A DNA stretch of 64,000 nucleotides from Perognathus longimembris pacificus (lineage: Eukaryota; Chordata; Mammalia; Rodentia; Heteromyidae), in NCBI RefSeq assembly GCF_023159225.1, contig NC_063171.1:33883378-33947377 (forward strand), read 5' to 3'. The position numbers and the translations under genes are program-made. Below the pieces are notes generated by a model that was given only the letters and a program-made list of their open reading frames with translations, ran no database searches and had not been told where the DNA came from. Below, piece by piece: positions 31,886 to 43,432 of this stretch (its first letter is position 1; each line of letters starts with the position of its first letter).

Positions 31886-32771
31886 GCATCAACCAAAAAG
31901 AGGGCAGACAGCAAAGTTCCCAGTTAATGCATGCCATCTTCTACAATTAAAAAAAAAAGAAAAGCAGAGATGGGCCCTGTCTAAAACAGGCTTCTGAACA
32001 TACAAAACCTGGCAAACTCCTCTCTAGGAGCTTGTCTTCAGAATAACAGTGCAGGCTATTTGTACCAAAGCACCCTGCTGCAGTATGCTGCCTGTAATTA
32101 CTGCTACTCTGTTGAATCATGAGACCACCCACCATATCCTCTCTCCCCCGCCCACACTCAGACCCTTTCTCCTTCATAAGAGGAGCAACCAAGCAGGTTT
32201 ATATTTGTAAACACAGTTTAAAAGTGTGCTGTGCAAATTCTAACCATGCATTTCAAATGCAATGATCTGTACGTGGAGTGTGTGTGGGAGTGGAAATCAG
32301 TAAGGTCTTTTGGAACATGCTGTGTCCTTTTTGGTGTTATTATATTAGGCTTTTCTGCCTTCAAAAGAAATGTGGGTGCTTGTGCTTCTTAGCCTTCTAG
32401 TCTCTTATTAAGTAGGGATGATTCAACAATCATAGAAATCACCTCCTGCATACCCTCAGAGCTCTGTTCTTAAAAGAAGATTTTGCTACATAAACAAATA
32501 AATAAATACAATTCCTCTATGTGCTCATATTTACCTATAGGACTGTATTCAAAATAACAAGGAAAACAAACAAAGCACAGGAGAACATTCATGTGGAGTA
32601 TATGTTAGACTGCATCTTCATGCCACAAATGGAAAGAAACTTCTACAATGGCAGGAGAAAATGTGAGCGCTCAGAACTGCAAGTGTTGGATCTGATTTCC
32701 AGGGCAGAAGACTATTGCTCTCTAGGTCATAATTGGCATTTGGGTCCCACATCCTGTAGTCTGTGGTCTAG
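31886..32771. other. Non-coding sequence, nothing recognised
   Basis: Includes a short A-rich patch at 31949-31962 and a TAAA-rich patch at 32490-32510. Otherwise unassigned. Open frames at 31947-32192 (-) and 32521-32793 (+) have no domain. Confidence 0.45.
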
Positions 32772-32873
32772 AAAAGCACTATCTAAAACCTGAAATGTTT
32801 CCAGTTTTCAGCAATTGCAAATAAAGTTGATATGAACATCTGTGTAAAAAAAAAAAAAAAAAGCACTATCTAA
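32772..32873. mobile_element. Micro retro-insertion of ~70 bases with poly-A and perfect TSD
   Basis: The 15-base 'aaaagcactatctaa' occurs at 32772-32786 and again, unchanged, at 32859-32873. Between them is a ~58-base body containing 'tgtttccagttttcagcaat' and 'ttgatatgaacatctgtgt', which matches antisense L1 ORF2-end sequence, followed by a run of about 13-17 A. Poly-A tail plus a perfect duplication are the signs of L1-mediated retroposition. The body is too short to be a normal L1 or SINE copy. Confidence 0.85.
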
Positions 32874-32968
32874 CAATATGAGAGCCATGTGCAGGAATGG
32901 AAATGTTCAAGAATCTACATTTTTAAGTGCAATTAATTGTAATACAATATCAATTTATCTCAATATAA

Positions 32969-33008
32969 ACAAAATAACACACACACACACACACATACAC
33001 ACACATAT
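32969..33008. repeat. (CA)n/(TA)n microsatellite
   Basis: Interrupted CA array with ATACAC and ATATAT units. Confidence 0.92.
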
Positions 33009-33074
33009 ATAATGCCACAAGTGCTGTCACATATTATGACAGGCTTACTGGATTAAAACCAAAAACAAAATATA

Positions 33075-33450
33075 AGTCTATGTTCAGGGGCTTTTACCTA
33101 TCATTGTGGGTGCTTGGGAGGTAGAGGTGGGAGGATTACATTTCAAGGCTAGCCTGATGCAAAACCAAACCAAACCTCAGCAATAACAAAAAAGAAAATT
33201 AATGAGACCTTATCTCCATCAATAAACCAGGCCTGGTCCTTTGAGTCTGTAATCCCAACTGTATGAAAGGCCAAAGTAGGACTGTTCAAGGCCAGCCAAA
33301 ACAAAAAGCACAAAGATCTCATCTGAAGACTAAAATCAAGCAAAACAAAACAAAACAAAAAAAACTTAAGGTATGGCTCAAGTGGTGGAGTGCCTGCCTA
33401 GTAAGCAAAGCTCTCCGAGTTCAAACACCAGTAAACAAACAAACAAACAA
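33075..33450 (+). mobile_element. Composite SINE: two B1-like units plus an ID-like tail
   Basis: First B1-like unit ('gtgcttgggaggtagaggtg', 'tcaaggctagcctgatgc', about 33085-33165). Second B1-like unit ('gagtctgtaatcccaactgt', 'caaggccagccaaaac', about 33225-33330). Then an A-rich linker and an ID/Geo-like unit ('atggctcaagtggtggagtg', 'gagttcaaacaccag'). The layout recalls Alu-like dimers and B1-dID chimeras. The antisense element at 34005-34287 has the same layout, which supports a true composite family. Confidence 0.72.
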
Positions 33451-33465
33451 ACGAAAGAACAAACA
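33427..33465. repeat. (AAAC)n tail microsatellite
   Basis: CAAA/AAAC units extending the A-rich tail of the composite SINE. Confidence 0.9.
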
Positions 33466-34004
33466 CAGGATTAACTTTCTGGGAAAGAGTTTTGAAGGCT
33501 AGCATTTGAAATCAGTCCTAATTGGGTCAAAGTAGAGATGTTAGCAGGGCCACCATTGCTATAAAGTTTCTGTGGCAGTGACTCCTTTCCTCTCCCAGCT
33601 TGTGTTAGCTGCTGGCATTTCTCACTTTGGAGTGTCACTACGATGTCTCTACCACTGGGGCCACTTAGCCTTCTCTCCTTTTGTACATCTCCAAATCTCC
33701 CCCACTCTGAAGGAAATGTGATTTAATTTAAGGTCCAGTGGATTATCCCAAATAATTTCCTTGCTGTAAAATAACTGCACATGAACTACCCTTTTCCAAA
33801 CATAGTAAGATTTACTAGAGTTTTAGAAGTGATTGCTGGAGTGTGACCATTATTCAGACTACACAATGTAATCAATATATTACTGCACATCTATATTAAC
33901 TTATGTGTGATGTTTTTAGTGGCTTATCATTAAATCTGTAGTTAATTAAATGCATTTCAATTTAATTAAAAGTGTTTTGTACTTCTTTGGGCTTCACAAA
34001 CTCC
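33466..34004. other. Non-coding sequence, nothing recognised
   Basis: Mixed sequence turning AT-rich at about 33860-33970. No recognised repeat or gene. Confidence 0.45.
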
Positions 34005-34287
34005 TTGTGGTGTTATTGGGATTTGAGCTCAAGGTTTCTAGTTTTCTAGGCAGGTACTCTACTACTTGAGCCAAATCCCTAGCCCTGTTTTGCTTTAGTT
34101 ATGTTTTCAGGTTGGGTCTCCCCTGTAGCTGGGATTACAGGCGTGAACATCCTCCCACCAGCTCTGTTAGTCTTTTTGAGGTAGAGGTTCATTCAATTTT
34201 AGCCTAGGCTAGTCTCAAACTTTGGTCCTCTTGATCTTTGCCATCTGATTAGCTAGGATTATAGGCATAACCACTATGCCTGGCCCA
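34005..34287 (-). mobile_element. Composite B1-dimer/ID SINE, antisense
   Basis: Plus strand shows, in order, the complement of an ID-like unit ('ggcaggtactctactacttg', 'agccaaatccctagccc'), of one B1-like unit ('ctgtagctgggattacaggc') and of a second ('gattagctaggattataggc', 'ccactatgcctggccc'). Same composition as 33075-33450 on the other strand. Confidence 0.75.
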
Positions 34288-34475
34288 GGTTTTAAAGTTC
34301 AGATTAAATGAAATAAAATGGAAAGCACAGGACCACAAGCACACTTACCACATTTAAACTGCTCATAGTCATGTGGAGAACAGTGCAGGTACAGGAGAAC
34401 CAAGTTTCTCCCTCCTCTTTCCTCAAGCCAATAAAATCTATAGGTTTGTTTTGGTGTACTGCTATTTAAGTACAC

Positions 34476-34672
34476 TGGGCTGGGAATATGGTCTAGTGGC
34501 AAGAGTGCTTGCCTCGTATACATGAAGCCCTGGGTTCAATTCCTCAGTGCCATATATATAGAACACAGCCAGAAGTAGCACTGTGGCAGAGTGCTAGCCT
34601 TGAGCAAAAAGAAGCCAGGGACAGTGCTTAGGCCCTGAGTTCAAGGCCCAGGACTAGCAAAATAAATAAATA
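34476..34672 (+). mobile_element. IDL-Geo SINE
   Basis: 'ggctgggaatatggtctagt', 'ggcaagagtgcttgcctcgt', B box 'gggttcaattcctcag', shortened Geo ('gtggcagagtgctagccttg'), end 'ggcccaggactagc', and an AAAT-rich tail. Low divergence. Flanks 'aagtacactg' and 'aaatatactg' are a possible duplication. Confidence 0.94.
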
Positions 34673-35049
34673 AATAAAATAAATATACTGCATTTCCAAT
34701 GAATAATTTACTTCTGAGCTTCATCATCACCATAATTGGAAGTGCTTACTTCCTGTGTTTTGTAAATAAGTACACAGATCTAGCAAGGATAGACAGGTTG
34801 GAAATGATACATGGGTTCTAGTTGTGGGTTTAAACTTGCCCCTGGATGTATTTCCATAATATCATACTGTGTTGTTTTCTAATTGCATATTTCTACTGCA
34901 ACCATGATAATTTCCTTCTCATTCAGGAGTTCATGCTTGCTTTAACAATAACATTGCCAAAGGCAGCATCCTACCTGAAAACATTGCTAAATGAAATGAA
35001 GCCATGAACACAGTGGAATCTACTGGTTCTTTCAGTTCAGAATTACAAC

Positions 35050-35302
35050 ATTTATGCCAAGCACCAGTGGGTCATATCTGTAATCCAAACTACTCATGAG
35101 GCTGAGATCTGGAGGATTGCAGTTCAAAGCCAACCTGAGCAGGAAAGGCCTCAATACTCCATCTCCAACTAACCAGTAAAAAGCTAGGTGGGTGCACACA
35201 AGGCTCAAGTGGTAAAGCACCAGCCCTGAGCAGGCAAACTAAGCAAAAGTGCTAGGTAAGGACCTGAGTTCAAGCCTTCTAACTAACAAAACAAAACAAA
35301 AG
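35050..35302 (+). mobile_element. 7SL-Geo chimeric SINE
   Basis: B1-like head ('gtgggtcatatctgtaatcc', 'actactcatgaggctgagat'), 'ccatctccaactaaccagta' linker, and Geo tail ('aaggctcaagtggtaaagca', 'cctgagttcaagcc'), then an AAAAC tail. Confidence 0.88.
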
Positions 35303-38300
35303 CATTTTAATATTTACTATAATTGAAAGAAGCTACAGTTCTGTTGATTGTGGAAATGACCTCCCTGCTTTCTGATAAACCACAGTGAAGCAATATTGCA
35401 CTAGCATCTACAGTTTGTTTCATGGCATCTATTTTATACCTTTGGTTACTAGAAGAAACATGCATTTGTATTATTTGATCATTTTTATAGAATGTTTAAT
35501 GTGTTATTTCATGGATCTCTTGAAAAGCCCTTAAAACTAGATAAGAACAATTACCTTATGAATCTATCCAGATAAACAGTCTTAAGGATGTTGTGCATTC
35601 TGGTATATGCTTGTTGGGTCAAGGGAATAAAAATAAAATAAAGCAGAGGAACCACATAGGGAGACAAATAGAAAAATTGATGAATGCATTAATAGAAAAT
35701 ATAATACATGGTAACTTACCAGAGTGTATGTCAGGGACAGGAAACACCCTGGTCCATGGCTGCAGCTGTTAGAGGCATCAGAAGCCACAGGTTTTGTGTG
35801 TAGTACATACAGCCTTATCAACGTCAAAATTCTGATGACTCAGTTCTTTTTCAGCAGCTGCTTTTGACATTTCAGCTCTGCAGAGTTCTGAGGACCCTCT
35901 TCTGTGTCAAACAGACATTCCATCTTCTCAGCTGAGCCTCCCCCATCGCCTCCCTCCTCCCCTCCTCATCCACTCTTCATGTGGTGCTATTGCTGGTGAT
36001 ATTGACAGACTAAAGGATTGCTCATTCCCCATGGCCCCACAAGGTAAATTAAAAAAAGGAAAAGTCAAAGCTATTTCTGGACCCTCTCGCACTTAGGGAC
36101 TCCCAACTCAATACATCTTGGTTGCTTGGAAATGATGCTTATTAATAAGCAGAGAAAGCACAGTTAGTTCAAGAGGCTTCAGGGTCACCTATTTAGGGGG
36201 TAATTTACTTCCCATATTCACTTTTACCTTGGATTCCTGTAAGTTGTGGAGCACAATGTATTTGAAATTAGCCAATTACCATTATGGATCTTTGAATGCA
36301 ATTTGATCAAGAGAAAATCTGGGAACAATTTCCAAAATCCTTTCAAGTCCTAACATGGGATATTTTTGCCGCAATTAGCCCACCAATGCAGAAATAAGCA
36401 CACATAAGTTCAGTTTAACTACTTATTCTTTTATTTCAGAAAATAAAATGTCAAGAAAGATGGGCAGGGAAAAAATGGCAAGAAATAGAGTTGTAACAAC
36501 AGACAGAGAAATGTGACTTCAGTTTAAGAAATGTGCAATTAAGTGAGGGAACTTTCTGGTTAAACGGCACTTTGTCTCTCACCAGAATCCAGCCAGCTTG
36601 GCCCTTTGTATGAGACATGTGACCTCAGGGCTATGATAAATATATTTCTTCCTTTTCTTTTTAACAGCAGACCAAACAAAGGTATTTGTAAGGCAGATAT
36701 TGCAGACTGACATTCAACCTGCTTAATCCCACTCAGCTGACCATATAAATAAATGTATCCCATTTAAATGAATAATAAGAAGAAAATAGCAATGGTTCCT
36801 GCTAGACACAATGAGGAAAAAAAAGAAAGAAAGACAAATGAAAGACAAGGCTGTGATGCAGAATACAAAGTATGCAGGTTGCACCAAGGAACTGATAACA
36901 ATTAAAGGTCAGCACAACCTAAGAATATCAAGGACATTAAAGAAAAAAATCATCTCTTGAGGTCAAAAGAGTTCAGAGTGAGTTAAAAAGCTTGGAATAG
37001 AAATAGTAACACAGCAGGATGTGATGCAAATTGAGCTGACAGAGTTTAAGTCTCAAGGAAAAATGGGAAAGTTTCATAAATAAAATAATTTCACAGCAGC
37101 AACAAGGGACAATAGATGCACTGAAGCCCCAGGGAGGGCCTGAGGATGGGTCTGTGGAAAGCCACCAACACAGAGGGAAGCCAGGGAGAGGAAAGCTGAG
37201 GATGCGTAATTTACTTCAAGCTATCACAAGGGCATCATTAACGGGTCATCTTGAAAAGTAGCAGGATAAATGTAAGGCTATAAAAGAAAAGCATCACAAA
37301 TAGACCAACTATTGAATGTATAGCTTTCCAGAATGATATCTACAAAGAAACACAGCTTGCTAACATTTTTGTACCTCAATGATAAAACCATAGATTCAGG
37401 CACCTTTCTCCTCCCAAATTAACCCAGTTTAAAAATTAAGGATTAAGCTACAGTCAGACTTACCCACAGGCTAAATCTGGTGCAAGACTACACTATTAGT
37501 CTAAATCAGTGGAATAACTTCCATGGAATGCTAAGGACAAAATTTATTTTGATCAGAATCATCCCAACCAGGGGGGGAAAATGGACATTTTAGCCCTAAA
37601 TAAAACGTGAACATTATCATAAAATCTTGAAAACTGAAGAAAAGATCAAAATATCTGAAAAATGAATGGAGAATTTTTTTAAATAATTGAGATTGCATAA
37701 TTGTTCAATATACTAAGGCTAATTTATGTAGTGAATAATGATATACAAATAAAACATACATAAGGACCCCACATTATGAAATACTAAAAGAAGCAATAAG
37801 ACCACATGTTTGTCATTTAGAGCAGATGTGTGAACCTGTACTTTTCAAAGCAGATGAAGGAAATTATCACTGTTGAAGTATGTCACTGTGATACACCAAA
37901 ATAACCATTAGAAAAACTGAGGTTGTGTGGTAAAGGGAAAGAAGGCAGTAGAAAATGAAAATATAGCTGTGTAAATCTCTTATCTTTAATTGTGTAAAGA
38001 TTACAACTCAAAAGGTTTGAAGCCCTTATCTCAAGTTGTAGAACTCCTCAGTAGACTAAAAAGATAAGTGTTCTCAATTAACCAAAGTAAAACCACAACT
38101 GGTTGATTCAAGCACATTGAGAAAAATAAGAGCAAGACTTTGATCTTCATACATGGTAATGAATTAACATTAACATATTGGCCCTACAAATAAATGATAA
38201 TGGAACACATTCTAGGAATGACCCTAGAGATAAATAGAGATTTCAACTGCAGTTATGTAGAAGGGATTTTGAGCAAGTTATGTTGGACTTAGGAACATAT

Positions 38301-38517
38301 GGTTCACTAAACTTGGGAAAATCTGACAATGACATCATATGGCATCATATGACATCATAAAATTATATGAGCATCTCTGTAGATGACAAAACCAGTTGGT
38401 GAAATTCATCATTAATTAAAAATTTAGTCATTTAAAATATTAGATCCTTTTTTATTTTCTCATTGCTTCTGTTTTCTATCTCTTACTGCATACTCATTAA
38501 TCTAACTTAAAAAGAAA
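35303..38517. other. Long stretch without recognised repeats, AT-rich
   Basis: About 3.2 kb with no family I can identify and no credible coding frame. 36080-36400 contains TAAT-rich sites ('gcttattaataagc', 'ccaattaccattatgg') and reads like unique, possibly conserved DNA. 38336-38362 has a short 'gacatcatatg'-type repeat. Old unrecognisable L1 could account for the A-rich parts at 36780-37760. Confidence 0.4.
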
Positions 38518-39236
38518 CAAAACTACTATATGACCCAATAATACAAGTCTTATTCAAAAGACTTCAAATCTGTATATAGTAAAGACACTTGCACAATCAT
38601 GTTTATCACTGTACTATTCACCATAACCAAGGCATGGAAACAGCTCAAATGCCCGTCTGTTGGATGAGTAGAACAAGAAAATATGGTATATATGCACAAT
38701 GGCATTTTACTCATCTATTAGGAAGAATGATTTTACATAATTTGCAAAGAAATGAGTCAATCTGGAAAAATTTATGTTAAGTGTAGTAAGTCAGGCCCAT
38801 GGAGACAAAGGATGTATGTTTTCTTTTATATGTGGAAACCAGAACTAATTTACAAATGGACAAGTAAACTCATACAGGATTGTATGCAAGTTTATACACA
38901 TGTGTACCTGACTTATAGTGTATTCAGGGGAGAACTCAAAGGATGTTATTCCTTGGAAAAACTAATTCACAGTCCAATAAAATAAATACCAGGAACCTGA
39001 CAATTGAAAGGTGTGAGGTGGATGAACGAAGGGAAGAAGTTATGGATGAGGTTGTCATAATATTCAGTGCATACCCAATAAAATTAAGAAATTTGACTGG
39101 AAGGGTTGGGTGAGGAAAGATAAGGAGAATGATATAAGGGATGGCATTAATCAAGACATATTGTATTACATAAATGAATTTGTTGAAGAGTAACCCAATT
39201 GTACAACTACTTAATGACAAAAAACAGACAATTAAA
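38518..39236 (+). mobile_element. L1: decayed ORF2 C-terminus plus type II 3' UTR
   Basis: Starts inside ORF2 ('actactatatgacccaataa', 'actgtactattcaccataac', 'caaggcatggaaacagctca', 'aatggcattttactcatcta'), passes 'tttcttttatatgtggaaac', and runs into the type II 3' UTR ('ggcattaatcaagacatatt', 'ataaatgaatttgttgaaga', 'cccaattgtacaactactta') and an A-rich end. This copy ties the type II tail to a real L1 ORF2. 5'-truncated, frame broken, inactive. Confidence 0.9.
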
Positions 39237-39359
39237 AATAAAGTTTGGTTAAAGAAGAAAAACTAGTCACATTTTCCTTAAGACTGGCTCAGACTAAAAA
39301 TATTAGACTACCATATTAAGACCTATTAAACAAATTCCATTCTAGAATCTAAATACTTT

Positions 39360-40060
39360 TGCTAATAAAGAGAAAGAATAGAAATTTATGAAATGAAGAG
39401 CAAATGAGGCAAATTTGTGATAAAGAGCTAAGATTATATTCGAAAAGGACTTATAAGAAAAACAATCAAATTCATAATATTTGAAAAGATGAATACTTGG
39501 AAGGAAAGATACCATTTGCAAAACCAAATTTGCAATATCAAAAAAGGCTAGGCCTATTAATAATGAGCCAGAACCTATGGTAGGAAAACTGGAAATCTTT
39601 CAATAAAGTTAATTTTACTCATTTTTAATAGGAATACTTAATAATGTAAAAAATATCAGTTGTTTCTTCAATAAGATAATTTCTGTTACAATTTCAATAG
39701 AATTATCTTTATGATGATCACTTATGGACAGGGGAAACAAAGTTAATCCTTAAGCTTATATAAGAAAATTCTGAAAAAGAATAAAATGGATGTATGGACT
39801 AAAATTCTTAAAGTTGGGCTTCCATTTGAACTATTTAGTATCGAGGTACAGATCTATGATAAATCAAGAGAACAAGACACAAAATAAAGAAAGAGACCAA
39901 GTGGGAATTTAATATATTAAATTGATACTTCAAGTCATTCACAAAAAATCCATTTTCAATAGTGGATGTGTTTAGGACTAGGAATGAAAGGCATATAGAA
40001 ATAGCACTATTGTATTGTTAGGAAGAGAAAAAATACCTAGGAAAGCATAAACAAAGTATT
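39360..40060 (+). mobile_element. Probable old L1M ORF2 fragment
   Basis: 'gatctatgataaatcaagag', 'gaacaagacacaaaataaag', 'ttgatacttcaagtcattca' and 'ttttcaatagtggatgtgtt' resemble the L1M ORF2 stretch around 'tagatcaatggaacagaata' and 'ctattcaataaatggtgttg'. The match before 39780 is weaker. Confidence 0.5.
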
Positions 40061-40969
40061 TCTGTTTTTTAAACAATGTGAGCATGTGTGAGTGACATAT
40101 TTTATCAAACTGAACCAGGATGGATCAGGATTTTTGACATGCTGTTTGTTTTGCTTTCATTATCTCTAAATGTTTTTCAACATATTGATTTTGAAATTAG
40201 ATAATACATGAATTGAGATCAACAAAAGTACAATGGCACACACGTAATATAAGGCAACGTGATTTCACTTTCCATTTATTTATTTAACTGTCATCTATTA
40301 GTGACAAACCTGTGAAGTGACAAATATTGTCCCAATATCTGGACATAATACCATAAAACTAAATTGGAAGAGTGATTAAAAGAGTATTCGAATCAAAGAA
40401 ATACTGCTGTCTACAGTTGTGACTTGATAAGACCTGTTAGAAATGAGATTGCTTAAATAGAACATTCAAATAGAGATGTTAGAATGAAAAAAGCAAAGAA
40501 GATAAATTCAAAGATAATCGCTATTCAACTTCATTTGAAAGTAGATAATCTGAATGTTTAATTTATATGTCTGTTACATTGTACTAAGTTGATTGATTTT
40601 GAGCACACTTTGTACAAAGCTATAATATTATAACATAATTTGTTTAATTTATGTATTTTTCTATGCAGTAAGATGACCCCTAGGTTTATTTAAATTACAC
40701 ATTTCTCCAATATGTGGGGGCACATCAAAAGTATTCTTTAGTCGATGTTAGGAATTGTGGGGCCAAACATATCTAAAAGTTTAAAGTATATATCACATAC
40801 AACAACTACAAGACTTTGCTGTTGGACTGCAGGTCTCACAAGTTTAGTTAGTTATAATTACTTATCCAAGATCTGAAAATACTTTAGCCACAGTAACACT
40901 AAACGGAAGGGCAAGACTTTCAGTGTTGTTAGAGTACCTGAAATGTAGTAAATCTTCAAGAAATGTAAG
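40061..40969. other. AT-rich non-coding sequence
   Basis: No recognised repeat and no credible open frame. Confidence 0.45.
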
Positions 40970-41150
40970 AAAGTAGTTAAAAGAATACTCTGGGTTTGTC
41001 TTCTGTTTGAACCACTACATATAGCCTTTGGTCTTGGGAAAATTATGTTCCTTTTCATTCACATTTCCTCATTTCCAAAATAGTGGTCATAGTACTTACT
41101 TTTAGAACCACTGAGTGTAAGTCAAATATAAACACTCACTTGTGAAGATC
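40970..41150 (+). mobile_element. MIR SINE
   Basis: 'actctgggtttgtcttctgt', 'cctttggtcttgggaaaatt', 'catttcctcatttccaaaat', 'agtggtcatagtacttactt', 'ccactgagtgtaagtcaaat' follow the MIR order in sense orientation. Confidence 0.72.
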
Positions 41151-41249
41151 TTGTAGAATCATGGAAGTTGTTATTGATATCCTAAGACTGGTTGTATGCA
41201 TCTTCTTCCCCACCTAGAAGAAATAAGTAGTAGGTCTATTTTTAAAGAT

Positions 41250-41400
41250 TGAATATAGATATACATATGTTGATATGTAATATGTACAATATACTATATA
41301 TTAATATAATATGAATATATTATTATATTAGCATGATTTAGTATATAATGCATATGTATACATACTGTGAACAAATAAATACTCTATATATAGTGAAGAC
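41250..41400. repeat. AT-rich (TATA-type) low complexity
   Basis: Dense TA/ATA-containing sequence with self-complementary stretches. No unit long enough to be a true microsatellite. Confidence 0.75.
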
Positions 41401-42689
41401 ATGAGTATAACTGTGATCTCAGAATGCTGAGCTCTTCTCTACTGTGACTCTGCTCCTAATTATCTTGTCCTTTTGAGAAAAGCATGTCTGTAAGTGAGCT
41501 GAGATTCTTCCCCACCCCAGGGTAAAATGAGAACATTAATTCAATAAAAGAAGTTATGGAGTGATTTCTGTGTACCACACATTTCACTTAGTTTTGGGCG
41601 GAATTATAGACTGCTAAATTTTAACTGTCATAAAAATGCAGCTATAAAATTTGTATCTGTTAATAATAACACAGCCTGTTGTAAAGAGTGTTGTGATGGG
41701 TGTCCATGGAAACATTTCAGGGGGTGCTATACGAGCATTTTCTAGGCATGCTGAAGAAATCATAATTTTGTGAATTCAGAGGCCCTATGATTGAATAAGA
41801 GAATTGAGACTCGATGATTTGAATGTGATCACTGGGCAGCATAAAAACGCAGAATAAGCCCCGTTGTCTCATTCTTTCTGTGTCTTTCTGTGTCATAGCA
41901 CATTGGAATCTGAATTGGTGCCTCCACCACCTGACTTAGTGTGATTGACTTGAAATTGCACAATAGATAGCCACCCAGTCCCCCACCCTCATTCTCTAGT
42001 GTCCTTCTCCTGGTGAAATAAGCTCACAGTCGCTTTTTAAATCCACTGATGCTAAGTCTAGCATCTCTGTACAGTGTCACAAGGTGAAATGAGGAATTTA
42101 TATTGAATTGGTAGCTTAGAAATTACTTATTCAGACATATGCCTTGATCACCCATGATGGTTCAGCCACTCTACTTGTGTTCAAAAGTCCACTGAGTCCA
42201 ATCTCTTTGCTTCAGTTTCCCTTTGTTTTGACAAGCAATGATAGTTTGCTTTTCTTACATGGCCTTAGTTAAAATTTTTGTTTTGCTCTGTAGGTCATCC
42301 TAACAATGGACCACCTCTATGTTGATTTAAAAATTATACAAAGTCTTTGCTATATCATGAAAAAATGGTTTTGTAATGGAGTGTTTTGTATGTATTTTCC
42401 TCAGGTCAAAGTTCAGTTTTGCTTTTATGAAAATTACTTGTGGGTTTTACCATGGATAAAACCAAGCCTTCCCAGAAGTCCATCTGTGTTTACAGAGTAG
42501 CTTCCAGCTGACATATTGCCCATCCAATGGAGGCTTCAGCAGTAGGCACAGTTCTAATTGTGGAGGCAGAGTGGGCAAAACAATATCACTACTTCATGCA
42601 GCCTTTGCCTTACTAAGGTACCCTTCTGTGGGGAAATTGGGTGATCTCCAAACACTAAACCATAAAAAATACGAAATCATAAAAGATGC
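41401..42689. other. Unique non-coding sequence
   Basis: No repeat recognised. 41590-41800 reads as mixed unique sequence that could be conserved. Open frames at 42306-42500 and 42571-42756 have no domain. Confidence 0.4.
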
Positions 42690-42835
42690 AAATATATATA
42701 TACACATACATACATACATATATACATACATACCTATATACAGGATATATATCTAAGATGTATGTGTATATGAAAGAGAGAAGAGAGAGGAGAGGGGAAA
42801 GGAAGAGGAGAGGGAGGAAAAGAGAATCAGATTGC
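42690..42835. repeat. (TATACA)n and (GAGA)n low-complexity pair
   Basis: TA/TACA units at 42690-42760 are followed by a purine-rich GA/GGA tract at 42774-42835. The overlapping open frames on both strands here (for example 42686-43069) arise from these tracts. Confidence 0.9.
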
Positions 42836-42984
42836 ATAATCATTAAATTAGTCATCATGGTATTTGAGATGAAGATGTTGGGTAACAGAAGAAACACTTT
42901 ACTAGGATGTGAACTATTTCCCGTTAAAGTCCATTGGCTTCCTACTAATATGAATTTAAATTTAAAAATATATGAAATAGTATT

Positions 42985-43320
42985 TTATGAAATGAATTCC
43001 AAGGAATGGAAACAAGATTTTTGTTGTTTAGCTGCTGGTTTGTGTTTTTCCTTTTGTCTTGTTCACTAGTTTATGTCTTCGGAAGAATAAGGGTGGCTAC
43101 AGAACTTGTCGAGGGTGAACAAATGCAGCAGTGCTACTCACTAGACACTATGTTGAAGAGAAACTATCCAACTTGTGGTTGGGGCTGGGAGGGAAAAAAT
43201 GGGAGAGAGCGAGGGAAGAAGTGACATGGTTCAAAATGTATTCATTACCTGACTTAGGTAATTGCAACCTCTCTGAACATCACCACTACAATAACAATAG
43301 GATATATAAAATAAAACAAA
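42985..43320 (+). mobile_element. L1 3' UTR, type I
   Basis: 'aattccaaggaatggaaaca', 'agtttatgtcttcggaagaa', 'gcagtgctactcactagaca', 'ctatgttgaagagaaactat', a purine-rich GGGAG stretch, 'tacctgacttaggtaattgc', 'aacctctctgaacatcacca' and an A-rich tail. It aligns block by block with 57832-58378. Confidence 0.87.
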
Positions 43321-43344
43321 AAATTTAAAAATGGTACTTAGTCT

Positions 43345-43432
43345 CACTAGCATAGCCTAGCCTTTACGTTATGATCCCCCTGCCCTGATTTCCCCAGTGT
43401 GAGACTATGAGAGTGTGCCATCACACCCAGTC
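43345..43432 (-). mobile_element. B1-like SINE fragment
   Basis: Plus-strand 'tgatccccctgccctgattt', 'ccccagtgtgagactatgag', 'tgtgccatcacacccagt' are the complement of a B1/Alu-type head. Confidence 0.62.

Noticed and set aside
42686..43069. 127-codon open frame
   Set aside because: Begins in a TACA microsatellite, passes through a GA tract, and ends in an L1 3' UTR.
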